This document shows, piece after piece, positions 17,667-26,219 of a stretch of 64,000 nt of DNA. A model generated the notes under the pieces. It had not been told where the DNA came from. It saw only the letters and a list, made by a program, of their open reading frames with translations, and searched no databases. The DNA is from Aerococcus sanguinicola (GTDB lineage: Bacteria; Bacillota; Bacilli; Lactobacillales; Aerococcaceae), in assembly GCF_008726925.1 (NCBI RefSeq), contig NZ_VYWO01000006.1, forward strand, positions 1-64,000, written 5' to 3'. How positions within the stretch are numbered: the first letter of the stretch is position 1; every line of letters begins with the position of its first letter. The position numbers and the translations under genes were made by a program.

Positions 17667-18448
17667 AAAATAAAAAATCCCTCTTAGTCTGCTTACTTCT
17701 CCTTCCCCTCTTCCTCTTCGCTTGTGGTCAGTCTGAAAGCAAGGGCGCAAAGACCATTACCATTGGTACCACCGCTATTTCGCAAGATGTTCTAGACAAG
17801 GCTATTGATGTCTTCAACGCGAGTCAGAGCGACTACAAGGCCGAGAAGAAGGTCTTCGATGATGCAGTTGGCCCTAATATTGGTGCCGAAGACGGTAGCC
17901 TCGATGCCACCCTCCACCAGCATGAGCCCTATCTCAACAACTTCAACAAAGAAAAGAACGGCCACCTTAAAAAAATCGGCCCGCCAATCTTTGCCTTCCA
18001 GATTGGACTCTACGCTAAGGACATCACGGATCTCAAAGATATCAAAGACGGTATGACCGTGGCCCTCTCTAACGATGTCAGTAACGGTGCTCTTGCCCTT
18101 CAACTTCTAGCTCAAGAAGGCTTGATTAAACTTGATCCAAGCAAAAGCTTACCTGCTGTTGAAGATATCACTGAGAACCCTCATAATCTCAAATTTATCG
18201 AGATGGAACGGATGCAGCTGGCCAATGCGCTCACCGACTGTGACTTAGCCCTCGTGATGTCTGATGTGATGAAAGAAGCCGGCCACAATCCAGCTAAAGC
18301 CCTCGCCTATGCCCAAGAACCCGGCATCTACCTGGTTGTTAAGGAAGAGGCGCCTTGGAATGAGGCCTTCCTCAAGGCCCTCACCAGCCAAGAAGTTAAA
18401 GATTATATTAATAATGAAACCGAACAGACTAAAAAAGCCTTGTTCTAA
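17663..18448 (+). CDS. metQ: MetQ/NlpA-type methionine-binding lipoprotein
   Basis: Lipoprotein of 261 residues that would bind methionine (or a related ligand) outside the membrane for an ABC importer. The signal peptide ends in the lipobox LFAC near residue 20. The mature part shows the NlpA family pattern: TITIGTTAIS, DATLHQHEPYL near residue 95, and GMTVALSNDVSNGALALQLL. No metN or metP gene is adjacent, so it depends on a transporter encoded elsewhere. It is coupled to patB by a four-base overlap. Confidence 0.88.
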   Translation: MKNKKSLLVCLLLLPLFLFACGQSESKGAKTITIGTTAISQDVLDKAIDVFNASQSDYKAEKKVFDDAVGPNIGAEDGSLDATLHQHEPYLNNFNKEKNGHLKKIGPPIFAFQIGLYAKDITDLKDIKDGMTVALSNDVSNGALALQLLAQEGLIKLDPSKSLPAVEDITENPHNLKFIEMERMQLANALTDCDLALVMSDVMKEAGHNPAKALAYAQEPGIYLVVKEEAPWNEAFLKALTSQEVKDYINNETEQTKKALF

Positions 18449-18455
18449 TCTAATG

Positions 18456-18504
18456 CAAAAAACTATCCGCCCAGTGTAAGTCACTGGATACGGATAGTTT
18501 TTTT
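18456..18504. terminator. Bidirectional terminator between metQ and nanR
   Basis: AACTATCCG (18461-18469) pairs with CGGATAGTT (18491-18499), with an inner CAGTG/CACTG stem. There are U-runs on both strands. Confidence 0.9.
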
Positions 18505-18507
18505 CTC

Positions 18508-19338
18508 CTACAATATCTCCCCTTCCTCAAAAACATCCATGGTCCGCTCAAAGGTCCGCTGGATATTCTCTCGGTCAATCTCAAGCAGATAGTCATAAAT
18601 AATATCGCACATGATGATAATGGGGAGTTGCGGGGAAATTCGGTTGCCCGAATTCAAGTTTTTGACCGTCGCGACCCGGATGATCTCATCGAATTGATCC
18701 TTGATCGATACATCGAAATTAGCTGTCACCAAAACCGTATAAGCCCCCTGCTTAGCGGCTTGGCGCAGGCTGTTGAGGACCACCTTCTTCTGGCCTGAGA
18801 TACTGAAGGCCAGCACACAACAATCCTCATCGATAACCACCTGGTGGACGCGCATAGCATCGGCATCACTCACCGTAGCGCTCACAATCCCCAGACGCAA
18901 GAGCCGGCTCGTCATCTCCTCAGCCGCTAGGGCGGAACTCCCTACCCCATAGATAATCACCCGCTTGGCCTGGTGGATGGCCTGGGCAATGCGGAGGAGC
19001 TGGTCCGAATTCGCTAGGTTATAGCTCTTATTCAGGATGGCATTGTAATCGGATAGGACCTTCTCGATGGTTTGACTGGCAGGGTCATCCTGCTTCTTGG
19101 GCAAGCCCGTCCGGTAGTCATAGAGAAACTCCCGGTAGCCCGAATAGCCCAACTTCTTCGCAAAACGCGTAAAGGTTGCGGGCGAGACATGGAGGGCCTC
19201 GCCTAGGTGTTCAATAGAATAATCCTCATCCTGGTGACTGTCCTCAATGAAGTAATCGGCCACAATCCGCTCCGTTGACGTTAAAGATTCATAAGACGTT
19301 TCAATCAAAGGCAGAATACTCTGCGAAAATTTAATCAT
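18508..19338 (-). CDS. nanR: RpiR/MurR-family regulator, probable sialic acid repressor
   Basis: Regulator of 276 residues. The N-terminal HTH_6 domain contains LGEALHVSPATFTRFAKKLGYSG. The SIS sugar-phosphate-binding domain (about 105-250) contains VIIYGVGSSALAAEE and VLAFSISGQ. RpiR proteins next to nan genes usually sense N-acetylmannosamine-6-phosphate. It follows the nan operon in the same direction, separated from nanK by 238 bases and a terminator, so it is probably transcribed separately. The symbol rests on context. Confidence 0.85.
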   Translation of the reverse strand: MIKFSQSILPLIETSYESLTSTERIVADYFIEDSHQDEDYSIEHLGEALHVSPATFTRFAKKLGYSGYREFLYDYRTGLPKKQDDPASQTIEKVLSDYNAILNKSYNLANSDQLLRIAQAIHQAKRVIIYGVGSSALAAEEMTSRLLRLGIVSATVSDADAMRVHQVVIDEDCCVLAFSISGQKKVVLNSLRQAAKQGAYTVLVTANFDVSIKDQFDEIIRVATVKNLNSGNRISPQLPIIIMCDIIYDYLLEIDRENIQRTFERTMDVFEEGEIL

Positions 19339-19514
19339 AGCCTTCTCCCTTACCTCCTCTTAGTCGCTGTTCCATACATTCACTTCAAGCGCATCATTTC
19401 GATTCAATATCGCCACGACTGCTCATCCATCATCAGCAAGTCTTCGCTGCCTAACTCCCTGCCTGCAAGACCCTTACGCTCAATCCCCTTACTCTCTATT
19501 ATAGCCAAATACTC
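19339..19514. other. Intergenic region upstream of nanR
   Basis: Contains the nanR ribosome site and, on the minus strand, a TATAAT (19503-19498) with no convincing -35. I see no gene or repeat in the rest. Confidence 0.4.
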
Positions 19515-19569
19515 AAAAAATTTCCCCAGCAACTTGGCGCATCATCAGCCAGTTTCTAGGGAAATTTTT
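19515..19569 (-). terminator. Terminator of the nan operon
   Basis: On the minus strand AAATTTCCC and GGGAAATTT form the outer stem, with inner AACTGGC/GCCAAGTT, followed by a T-run. It lies eight bases after nanK. Confidence 0.82.
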
Positions 19570-19576
19570 ATGCATT

Positions 19577-20476
19577 TTATTGACTCAGCCCCGGATGCTC
19601 TTGGAGGAAGTGGTAGACTGCCCCCAGTCGACCTGCTTCATTACCTAAGCTGGCTGCGACAATCCGCTCAGGCAGGAAGAAGTCGCTCTCAATCCGCTCG
19701 ACCAAGGCTTGCTTAATCTTAGGGAGCAGGATCTCGGCCTGGGCCATGACACCCCCACCTAAGATAATAGCATCTGGGTTCAAGAGGTAGACCATGGGGA
19801 GCAGTCCCTGGGCCAGGGCTTCGCTGAACTGACCGATGGCCTGGTCTGCCTGGGCGTCCCCCCTCTGATAAGCCGCAAAGACATCCCGACCGGTGACCTG
19901 GTCCTGACCGGTCATCGCCGCATAGTTCCTACAAAGAGCCGTTGTCGAGGCGACATCTTGGAAGCGGTCCGCTCCAACCGGGAGATAGCCCACCTCGCCC
20001 GCACTGAATTGGCGGCCGAAGTGAATCTTGCCATCAATGAGGACCGCGCCTCCGACGCCGGTCCCGATAGTTAGGCAGACTAGACTGGCATCTGTGGCAT
20101 AATTGCCCTGCCAGAACTCCCCATAAGCAGCCGCATTGACATCATTTAGAATACTGAGGGGCAAGCCGCGTTCTTCTTCAATAGCCTGCCTGAAATTCGT
20201 GCCCTGGTAGGCTGGGATAGTGTAGCCCGAATAGACAACCTTCCCCGCTCGGGAGTCAATGACGCCGGCGCTGGAGATGGCCACGCCGTCCAGGCGGCCT
20301 TCAGCGGCTTGGTAGTCAGCCACCAAGGCCAAGACCTGGTCGAGGATGCCATTGGTCTGGTCCTCGATTGAGACGGCTGTCGCTTCTTCCCTAAACTTTC
20401 CCAGGGAGTGACCCTTGGCGTCATAGAGGTCTGACTTGATGGTCGTCCCTCCAATATCAATGGCTAGAATCTTCAT
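19577..20476 (-). CDS. nanK: N-acetylmannosamine kinase, ROK family
   Basis: Cytoplasmic sugar kinase of 299 residues that phosphorylates N-acetylmannosamine made by NanA, giving the NanE substrate. It has the ROK phosphate motif AIDIGGTTIKSD at the N-terminus, SILNDVNAAAYGE with the catalytic aspartate near residue 115, and TIGTGVGGAVLIDG. The zinc-binding CxCGxxGC motif of many ROK kinases is not visible; that stretch reads GEVGYLPVG instead. It is the last gene of the nan operon, 12 bases after nanQ. The specificity is inferred from context. Confidence 0.87.
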   Translation of the reverse strand: MKILAIDIGGTTIKSDLYDAKGHSLGKFREEATAVSIEDQTNGILDQVLALVADYQAAEGRLDGVAISSAGVIDSRAGKVVYSGYTIPAYQGTNFRQAIEEERGLPLSILNDVNAAAYGEFWQGNYATDASLVCLTIGTGVGGAVLIDGKIHFGRQFSAGEVGYLPVGADRFQDVASTTALCRNYAAMTGQDQVTGRDVFAAYQRGDAQADQAIGQFSEALAQGLLPMVYLLNPDAIILGGGVMAQAEILLPKIKQALVERIESDFFLPERIVAASLGNEAGRLGAVYHFLQEHPGLSQ

Positions 20477-20488
20477 GGCAAGCGCTCC

Positions 20489-20932
20489 TTAATCGTATTT
20501 GACCTTGAAGACAGCCTTCTTAATACTCTGGCTGCTTTCAACAATCAGCCCCGTCTTATGGACGTCCTCCCGGTCCAGGACTAGGATCTGGCCCGGAGCG
20601 ATAATTAATTCTGACTGGGCAGGGCCTTCCGAAGCTTGGAAGTCATCACCAGGGTCGTAGCCCCCCAGGGTCATATGGGCAAGGAAGTTATGGGCAATCC
20701 GTTCCTTCCCTTCAATGGGCACATGGATGTCAATATAGTCCCGGTGGCTCTCCCACACCCGCTGGTCAGGCGTGGTCGTGTCATAGGCAATCACATTGTA
20801 GAAGAAGCCCTCTTCAATGGGATGGTTGCCGGGTTCATCTTCGGTAATATCATGGGTCTTGAGATAGGCCGCCACCCGGTGCAGGGCTTGGCGGTCTGTA
20901 TAGTCTAAGTGCTTCATATCATAGAGTTCCAT
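20489..20932 (-). CDS. nanQ: YhcH/YjgK/YiaL (NanQ-type) sugar anomerase
   Basis: A cupin-fold DUF386 protein of 148 residues. NanQ of E. coli speeds the alpha/beta interconversion of sialic acid, which helps the downstream enzymes. Family features are WESHRDYIDIHVPIEGKERI, with the metal-binding HRD and HVP elements near residues 70-80, and the DREDVHKTG region with VKKAVFKVKYD-like ending. The ATG at 20932 shares its A with the transporter stop codon (TAATG), so translation is coupled. A longer upstream reading lacks a ribosome site. Confidence 0.87.
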   Translation of the reverse strand: MELYDMKHLDYTDRQALHRVAAYLKTHDITEDEPGNHPIEEGFFYNVIAYDTTTPDQRVWESHRDYIDIHVPIEGKERIAHNFLAHMTLGGYDPGDDFQASEGPAQSELIIAPGQILVLDREDVHKTGLIVESSQSIKKAVFKVKYD

Positions 20933-22476
20933 TAGTGTCTCACCATCCAATCCGCATTTTCTTTGATTTCAGGGATATCATAGACTGTTGTGTATTTAGG
21001 AGCTTGGGCTTGGTCTGTCTTAAAGACCAGGGATACCAGGTAACCGACCACTAGAGAGACAGCGATCGAGATGAGGGAATAGGCCCAGATACTCACTGTG
21101 TCCGCTGGCAGGACATACTTGACGCAGATCATGACAATCGAAGACACGATCAAGGCAGCATAGGCCCCATACTTGTTGGCGCGCTTGGAGAAGGCACCGA
21201 GGATGAAGACCCCGCCGAGGACCCCAAGGACCAGTCCCATAAAGCTGTTAAACCATTCGTAAGCGGATACAATTTCGGAGTGGGCTAAGATAATGGAGAT
21301 CACAATTGAGAAGATCCCAACCCCCAGAGACACCCAGCGGGCAATCCAGGTCCGCTTGGCATCATCCAGGTCTTCTGTCAGCAAGTCCTGGATATCCAAG
21401 GTCCAAGAGGTCGCCACAGAGTTCAGCCCCGTCGATAAGGTGGACTGGCTAGCCGCATAGATGGCAGCTAGGAGAACACCTGTAATCCCAACCGGTAAGC
21501 GGTAAGCAATGAAGTAGGTAAAGATTTGGTCTTGAGGCATTTGGGCGCCTGGGTCTGATGGGTTTTGAATTTGATAGTAGGCATAGAGCCCAGTCCCAAT
21601 CAGGTAGAAGACGGTCGCAATGAAGATCGACAGGGCCCCATTGGTGAACATCATCTTGTTTAATTTCTTAATATCTTGGGTCGTCGTAAAGCGTTGGACA
21701 ATATCTTGACTCGAAATATAGGATGATAGAGTGTTAAAGCCGGCCCCAACAACCAAGAGGAAGACCGAGGTGTGCAAGAGGTTCGGATCAAAGAGCACTT
21801 CATCCGGCCCTAAGAACTTATCCGCAGTCAGATGGTTGACAATCGTTCCAAATCCCCCATCCAGGTCATGGATCAAGAAGAAGAGGGACAGGGTAACACC
21901 GACTAAGAGGACAGAACCTTGGATAAAGTCGGTCCAGAGTACCGATTTAATCCCACCGGTGAAGGAGTAGACAATGGCTACAGCCCCCATGAGGATGATC
22001 AGGATATTGACATTGATCCCTGTTAAGAGGGCCAAGGCAGCTGAAGGCAGGTACATGATGATGGACATCCGCCCCACTTGGTAGATGATAAAGAGTGCTG
22101 CCCCAATAATCCGTAGAATCTTCGAGTCGAAGCGTTTATCCAGGTAGTCGTAGGCTGTATCAATATCGAGCCTGGCATAAATCGGTAAGAAGAAACGAAT
22201 GGCAATCGGTATGGCCACCAACATCCCTAATTGGGCAAACCACATGATCCAGGTCCCGGCATAAGAGTTCCCTGCCAAGGACATGAAGGATATCGGGCTC
22301 AAAAGGGTGGCAAAGATGGAAACCGATGTGACATACCAGGGGATGGACCCATCCCCCTTGAAGAATTCCTTACCCTGCATCTCACGTTTTGAAAAGAATA
22401 AACCTGCAAACAACACCGCCAATAGGTAGACAATCAAAATGATTAAATCGATTGTCGTAAATCCGCCTGAATTCAT
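20932..22476 (-). CDS. Sodium:solute symporter, probable sialic acid transporter
   Basis: Membrane protein of 514 residues with about 13 hydrophobic segments, of the SSS family. SSS proteins in Firmicute nan operons carry N-acetylneuraminate. Motifs include the sodium-site region SLAGNSYAGTW and YAASQSTLSTGLNSVATSW near residue 340. The GGGGAGGAG site favours the ATG at 22476 over an upstream candidate at 22494. It lies between nanA and nanQ. The substrate is inferred from the operon, and other sugars cannot be excluded. Confidence 0.87.
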   Translation of the reverse strand: MNSGGFTTIDLIILIVYLLAVLFAGLFFSKREMQGKEFFKGDGSIPWYVTSVSIFATLLSPISFMSLAGNSYAGTWIMWFAQLGMLVAIPIAIRFFLPIYARLDIDTAYDYLDKRFDSKILRIIGAALFIIYQVGRMSIIMYLPSAALALLTGINVNILIILMGAVAIVYSFTGGIKSVLWTDFIQGSVLLVGVTLSLFFLIHDLDGGFGTIVNHLTADKFLGPDEVLFDPNLLHTSVFLLVVGAGFNTLSSYISSQDIVQRFTTTQDIKKLNKMMFTNGALSIFIATVFYLIGTGLYAYYQIQNPSDPGAQMPQDQIFTYFIAYRLPVGITGVLLAAIYAASQSTLSTGLNSVATSWTLDIQDLLTEDLDDAKRTWIARWVSLGVGIFSIVISIILAHSEIVSAYEWFNSFMGLVLGVLGGVFILGAFSKRANKYGAYAALIVSSIVMICVKYVLPADTVSIWAYSLISIAVSLVVGYLVSLVFKTDQAQAPKYTTVYDIPEIKENADWMVRH

Positions 22477-22518
22477 AGCTAGTCTCCTCCCCACACGCCA
22501 TTGCGGCTATATCATCTG

Positions 22519-23415
22519 TTAAACATATTCTTTATAAATTCGATCCGCTTCCTTAATTTGTTCTTCTGTCATAGAAGCCATTGGTTTCCGGCTCAAGAAG
22601 TCCCCTTGGTCGCAACCTTGTAATTGTAAGAGACGTTTCAAGGTTGGGTAGAGGCCATTAGCCAGGACAGCTTCGATCAAGTCATTGCTTTCCTTTTGTA
22701 ATTGACGGGCCTTGGCCAGGTCATTTTCAGCTACTGCATCGAGGATTCCCTTGGCCCGGATCCCGTTCACATTGTAGGTCGAGCCAATCGCCCCATCGAC
22801 TTGGTAGATAGCTGCTGGGAATAACATTTCGTCAAAGCCTGAGTAAATCTTGGTATCTGGGAAGGCGTGACGCAGACGTTCCAATAAGAAGAAGTCAGCA
22901 GCGGTGAATTTCACTCCGATAATGTTATCGATGGCCAGTAACTCTCTAAATTCAGCCAGGCCCATGCCAATCCCTGTTAGCGCTGGGATGGAATAGATGA
23001 TCAGGTCATTATCCACCGCTGAGGTAATGTCTTCATAGTAAGCCTTCACTTCAGGGAAGGAGAACTTGTAGTAGAAGGGGGTGACCGCAGACACGGCATC
23101 ATAGTCTAAGTCGGTCGCATACTGACCTAATTCGATGGCTTCATATAAGTTGGTCCCACCGATTTGAGCAATGAGTTTCACGGCATCCCCTGCTTCATCT
23201 TTGACAATATCAAAGATTTGCTTCTTAGTTTCCTTTTCGAGGAGGAAGTTCTCCCCGGTTGACCCGCCGACATAGAGGCCGTCCACCTTCATCTCATCAA
23301 TGTCGTGACGGACAATTTGACGGAGGCCTGCTTCATTGACCTTGCCTTCTGCATCGAAAGGCACGAGGAGCGCAGCAATAATCCCTTTGATATCTTTACC
23401 TGTACGTTTAGTCAT
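22519..23415 (-). CDS. nanA: N-acetylneuraminate lyase
   Basis: Class I aldolase of the dihydrodipicolinate synthase/NAL family, 298 residues. It splits N-acetylneuraminate into pyruvate and N-acetylmannosamine in the cytoplasm. Visible features are the carboxylate-binding GGSTGENF near residue 50, the catalytic tyrosine in IIYSIPALTG near 140 and the Schiff-base lysine in IIGVKFTAAD near 168. It follows nanE by 18 bases with its own AAAGGG site. Confidence 0.93.
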   Translation of the reverse strand: MTKRTGKDIKGIIAALLVPFDAEGKVNEAGLRQIVRHDIDEMKVDGLYVGGSTGENFLLEKETKKQIFDIVKDEAGDAVKLIAQIGGTNLYEAIELGQYATDLDYDAVSAVTPFYYKFSFPEVKAYYEDITSAVDNDLIIYSIPALTGIGMGLAEFRELLAIDNIIGVKFTAADFFLLERLRHAFPDTKIYSGFDEMLFPAAIYQVDGAIGSTYNVNGIRAKGILDAVAENDLAKARQLQKESNDLIEAVLANGLYPTLKRLLQLQGCDQGDFLSRKPMASMTEEQIKEADRIYKEYV

Positions 23416-23433
23416 TTTAAAAACCCTTTCTAT

Positions 23434-24114
23434 CTATTGGTGAATTTTAGCGACAAATTTTTCTGTAATTAATTGGGGACGGGTAATGGCTGAGCCGACG
23501 ACCACGCTGTAAACCCCGAGGTCTAGGACACGCCGCGCCTTATCAGGGGTATCGATATTTCCCTCTGCAATAATGGGCCGGTCGATTTGGTCCAGGGCTT
23601 GGCGGATCAATTCGAAGTCATTGGCTTCGATCTTGAGCTCCTTACTCTGTTCCGTATAGCCCACCATAGTCGTTCCGATATAGTCGAAGCCTAAGCGATC
23701 AGCCGCTAACATTTCATCTAAGGTCGAGCAATCCGCCATCAGCGCTTGGTCGGGATACTTGGCCTTGATTTCTTTCACAAAATCCTCTAATTTTTGATTG
23801 TTGGGCCGCTTAGAAACCGTGGCATCCAAGGCAATCACTTCAACTCCCGTGGCCACTAGGGCTTCAATTTCTTTCATGGTTGGGGTGATATAAATCTCTG
23901 CATCTGGATAATCCTGCTTAATAATCCCAATAATGGGCAGGTCAACGACTTCTTTAATGGCCTCAATATCTGCCACTGAATTGCTGCGAATCCCCTTGGC
24001 ACCGCCTTCCTGGGCCGCAACCGCCATCCGCGACATGATGTATGAACTGTGCAAAGGCTCATCTTCAAGTGCCTGGCAGGAAACAATCAATTCGCCTTTT
24101 GCCGACTCTAGCAT
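23434..24114 (-). CDS. nanE: N-acetylmannosamine-6-phosphate 2-epimerase
   Basis: TIM-barrel epimerase of about 226 residues that converts N-acetylmannosamine-6-phosphate to N-acetylglucosamine-6-phosphate. Features are KGELIVSCQALEDEPLHSS at the N-terminus, GIIKQDYPDAEIYITPT near residue 65, the LMADCST segment near 125, and AEGNIDTPDKA and VVVGSAITRP at the phosphate site. The ATG at 24114 is eight bases after AGGAGGG; a TTG two codons earlier is too close. It is the first gene of the nan operon. The product feeds into NagA, encoded at 53.2 kb. Confidence 0.93.
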   Translation of the reverse strand: MLESAKGELIVSCQALEDEPLHSSYIMSRMAVAAQEGGAKGIRSNSVADIEAIKEVVDLPIIGIIKQDYPDAEIYITPTMKEIEALVATGVEVIALDATVSKRPNNQKLEDFVKEIKAKYPDQALMADCSTLDEMLAADRLGFDYIGTTMVGYTEQSKELKIEANDFELIRQALDQIDRPIIAEGNIDTPDKARRVLDLGVYSVVVGSAITRPQLITEKFVAKIHQ

Positions 24115-24135
24115 TTTCAATCCCTCCTATAATTC

Positions 24136-24151
24136 TTGTAATCCTTTACAA
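24136..24151. promoter_or_regulatory. Candidate NanR operator
   Basis: TTGTAA-TCCT-TTACAA is a perfect 6-4-6 dyad just downstream of the nan -10 box, at the expected transcription start. It fits repressor binding. Confidence 0.6.
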
Positions 24152-24156
24152 TTCAT

Positions 24157-24185
24157 ATTCTATGGCATTGTAAGCCCTTTTTCAA
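24157..24185 (-). promoter_or_regulatory. Promoter of the nan operon
   Basis: Minus strand TTGAAA (24185-24180) and TAGAAT (24162-24157) with a 17-base spacer. A perfect AAAGTACTTT palindrome (24204-24213) sits just upstream and may be a second regulatory site. Confidence 0.75.
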
Positions 24186-24285
24186 TATAATGACGATAAA
24201 CTGAAAGTACTTTTATTTAAGTGAGATAATCCTGGCTTTTTCGCTCAGCTGGGTGAATTTACTTTCAGCTCAGGAAACTTCTTCA

Positions 24286-24322
24286 GAAACAAAAACAGCG
24301 CTAGCGATTTGGCTAGCGCTGT
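24286..24322 (-). terminator. Terminator of the fru-region RpiR gene
   Basis: ACAGCGCTAGC (24295-24305) pairs perfectly over 11 bases with GCTAGCGCTGT (24312-24322). On the minus strand it is followed by TTTTTGTTTC. Confidence 0.85.
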
Positions 24323-24397
24323 CACTCATATAAGATAAAAACTTCGTATCCTGTTACGATGCCACTACCTTGCTTGATTTCGATTGCACCAATTTCT

Positions 24398-25141
24398 TTA
24401 CTCGTTCATTTGAATGGCCAAAATATCTACTAATATTCGACAAAGAATAGACAGAGGCAACCTAGAATGAACCTCATACTCCGGTAAAAAAGAATTTTTA
24501 GACTTAAATCCAATTAGAGCGAGATCTTCATACTTCATAATATTCGACTCTTTATTCGTACAAATCACAATATTAGTTCCTTTTAGATCCTTACTTATTT
24601 TAGCAGCCTCAACCAGTTCTTTCGTCTCACCATTTAGAGTAATAAATAAAATAGCATCCCCTGGCCTAACCCGCTGGGCAATGCCCTTAATTAAATTAGG
24701 GTCTGTATACTTTTTACAAGTCTTTCCTAGTAAAGCTAATTTAATTGAAACTTCTTCCGCCAATAATTCAGATAACCCGCGTGCAAAGATATAAACCATA
24801 TCAGCTTTCCTAATCACTTCAGCTGCTTGCTTCAGCTCTTTAATATTCAATTGGCTAATCGTATGTGTTACTTCCCAATAATTCTTCAAGATCGCCTCTT
24901 TTATCTGAACTGGCGCTCCCTCTAAATGACTAAATGGCTCCATGATATGAGCTTGACTACTGATACTTTGCTTAAAAGAGGCATAGCCTGTATAGCCTTG
25001 TTTTTGAACTGTACGGACAATAGTTGCCGTTGAAACATTTGCTAATTCACTCAACTCTGTGATCGTTAAATCAGGAATTTTAACAAGGTTATCTTGAATA
25101 AAGTCCCAGCAAAATTTTTCTGCTTGCGATAACTTACTCAT
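24398..25141 (-). CDS. RpiR/MurR-family regulator of the adjacent fructose-type PTS
   Basis: Regulator of 247 residues. The N-terminal HTH (ELSELANVSTATIVRTVQKQGYTG) is followed by a SIS domain (about 100-230; VYIFARGLSELLAEE, ILFITLNGETKE). It is divergent from the kinase/PTS pair and a 19-base palindrome lies between them, so it very likely controls those genes in response to a sugar phosphate. Fructose operons in related bacteria are more often controlled by DeoR-type FruR, so the pairing is unusual. The region is AT-rich compared with the nan operon. Confidence 0.87.
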   Translation of the reverse strand: MSKLSQAEKFCWDFIQDNLVKIPDLTITELSELANVSTATIVRTVQKQGYTGYASFKQSISSQAHIMEPFSHLEGAPVQIKEAILKNYWEVTHTISQLNIKELKQAAEVIRKADMVYIFARGLSELLAEEVSIKLALLGKTCKKYTDPNLIKGIAQRVRPGDAILFITLNGETKELVEAAKISKDLKGTNIVICTNKESNIMKYEDLALIGFKSKNSFLPEYEVHSRLPLSILCRILVDILAIQMNE

Positions 25142-25181
25142 GATTGACTCCTTTAAATAATTTGCTAATAAATACCTTCAT

Positions 25182-25200
25182 TCTGTAAATTATTTACAGA
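25182..25200. promoter_or_regulatory. RpiR operator between divergent regulator and kinase/PTS genes
   Basis: TCTGTAAATTATTTACAGA is a perfect 8-3-8 palindrome. Its TGTAA/TTACA halves resemble those of the nan operator but with different spacing. A TATACT (25252-25257) before the kinase gene is the likely -10. Confidence 0.72.
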
Positions 25201-25279
25201 CTACAAAGCTTATTATATCAGAAAAGAAAACATTTACATTGAACATTATCCTATACTAAGGACATGAGGAGGTGGGGAG

Positions 25280-26218
25280 ATGTTTTATACTTGTACATTA
25301 AACCCTGCAATTGATTTATTTATTGATACTGATAAGCTTTTACCAAATACAGTAAATCGAACCAATAATTATGACGTGATTGCTAACGGAAAAGGCGTTA
25401 ACGTTTCTTTAATATTAAAAAAACTAGGAATCGATTCATGTGCATTAAGCATTGGAGGTGGCTTTACTTTTAATTATATCCAAGATTATCTCCACGAACA
25501 AAATATCGAGACATACTTTATTAAGACAGAGGGTACAACACGTATTAACGTTTTTACCCGAGTAAGAGCAAGTGACTTGGAATATAAATTGGTTAATCCA
25601 GGTCCCTGTGTTACTACAGAAATTTTCAATACCCTAATGGATAAAATATATAGCTTAACCTCTGATGATTGTTTAATTGTTTCAGGAAGTTTCGCTAAGG
25701 GTATAGATCCAGAGCAATTAATTCGACTAGCTGAATTATCAGCTGTTCAAGGATTCAAAATCGTCATCGATACAAGTTACGATACAATTATGGACTGCTT
25801 ACAATACAAACCACTCTTGATCAAACCTAATGAAGATGAAATAAAAAAATGGTTTAAACTCAATGACGAAGATAAATTGACATTAGAAGACTATATCCAT
25901 TATGGCAAACTCCTCATTAATAAAGGTGCACAAAATATCTTATTATCTTTGGGCAGCCAGGGCGCCTTATTTATAAACAAAGATAGCGTATTATACGGCA
26001 ATGCACCGAAAGGGCAGGTTGTTAATACAGCCTGCTCTGGAGATACCATGCTCGGTACTTTCATTGCTTATCGACACCACGGCAGCAGCTACGAAGAAGC
26101 CCTTAAATATAGCTTAGCGGCAGGTTCTTCTACTGCTTTTACTACAGCTTTAACTGATTTCACAGATACCGACGACTTAAGTGAAGAAATCACAATCAAA
26201 AGAATTGAGGGGGATTAA
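25280..26218 (+). CDS. fruK: 1-phosphofructokinase / tagatose-6-phosphate kinase family (PfkB)
   Basis: Cytoplasmic PfkB-family kinase of 312 residues that would convert fructose-1-phosphate (or a similar sugar phosphate) to the 1,6-bisphosphate. It opens MFYTCTLNPAIDLFID and has GKGVNVSLILKKLG near residue 37, LLIKPNEDEI near 180 and the catalytic TACSGDTMLG near 252. The box reads CSGD rather than the common GAGD or SAGD, but the catalytic aspartate is retained. It forms a two-gene operon with the PTS, whose ATG is two bases after its stop. The symbol is tentative because the sugar is inferred. Confidence 0.82.
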   Translation: MFYTCTLNPAIDLFIDTDKLLPNTVNRTNNYDVIANGKGVNVSLILKKLGIDSCALSIGGGFTFNYIQDYLHEQNIETYFIKTEGTTRINVFTRVRASDLEYKLVNPGPCVTTEIFNTLMDKIYSLTSDDCLIVSGSFAKGIDPEQLIRLAELSAVQGFKIVIDTSYDTIMDCLQYKPLLIKPNEDEIKKWFKLNDEDKLTLEDYIHYGKLLINKGAQNILLSLGSQGALFINKDSVLYGNAPKGQVVNTACSGDTMLGTFIAYRHHGSSYEEALKYSLAAGSSTAFTTALTDFTDTDDLSEEITIKRIEGD

Positions 26219-26219
26219 A

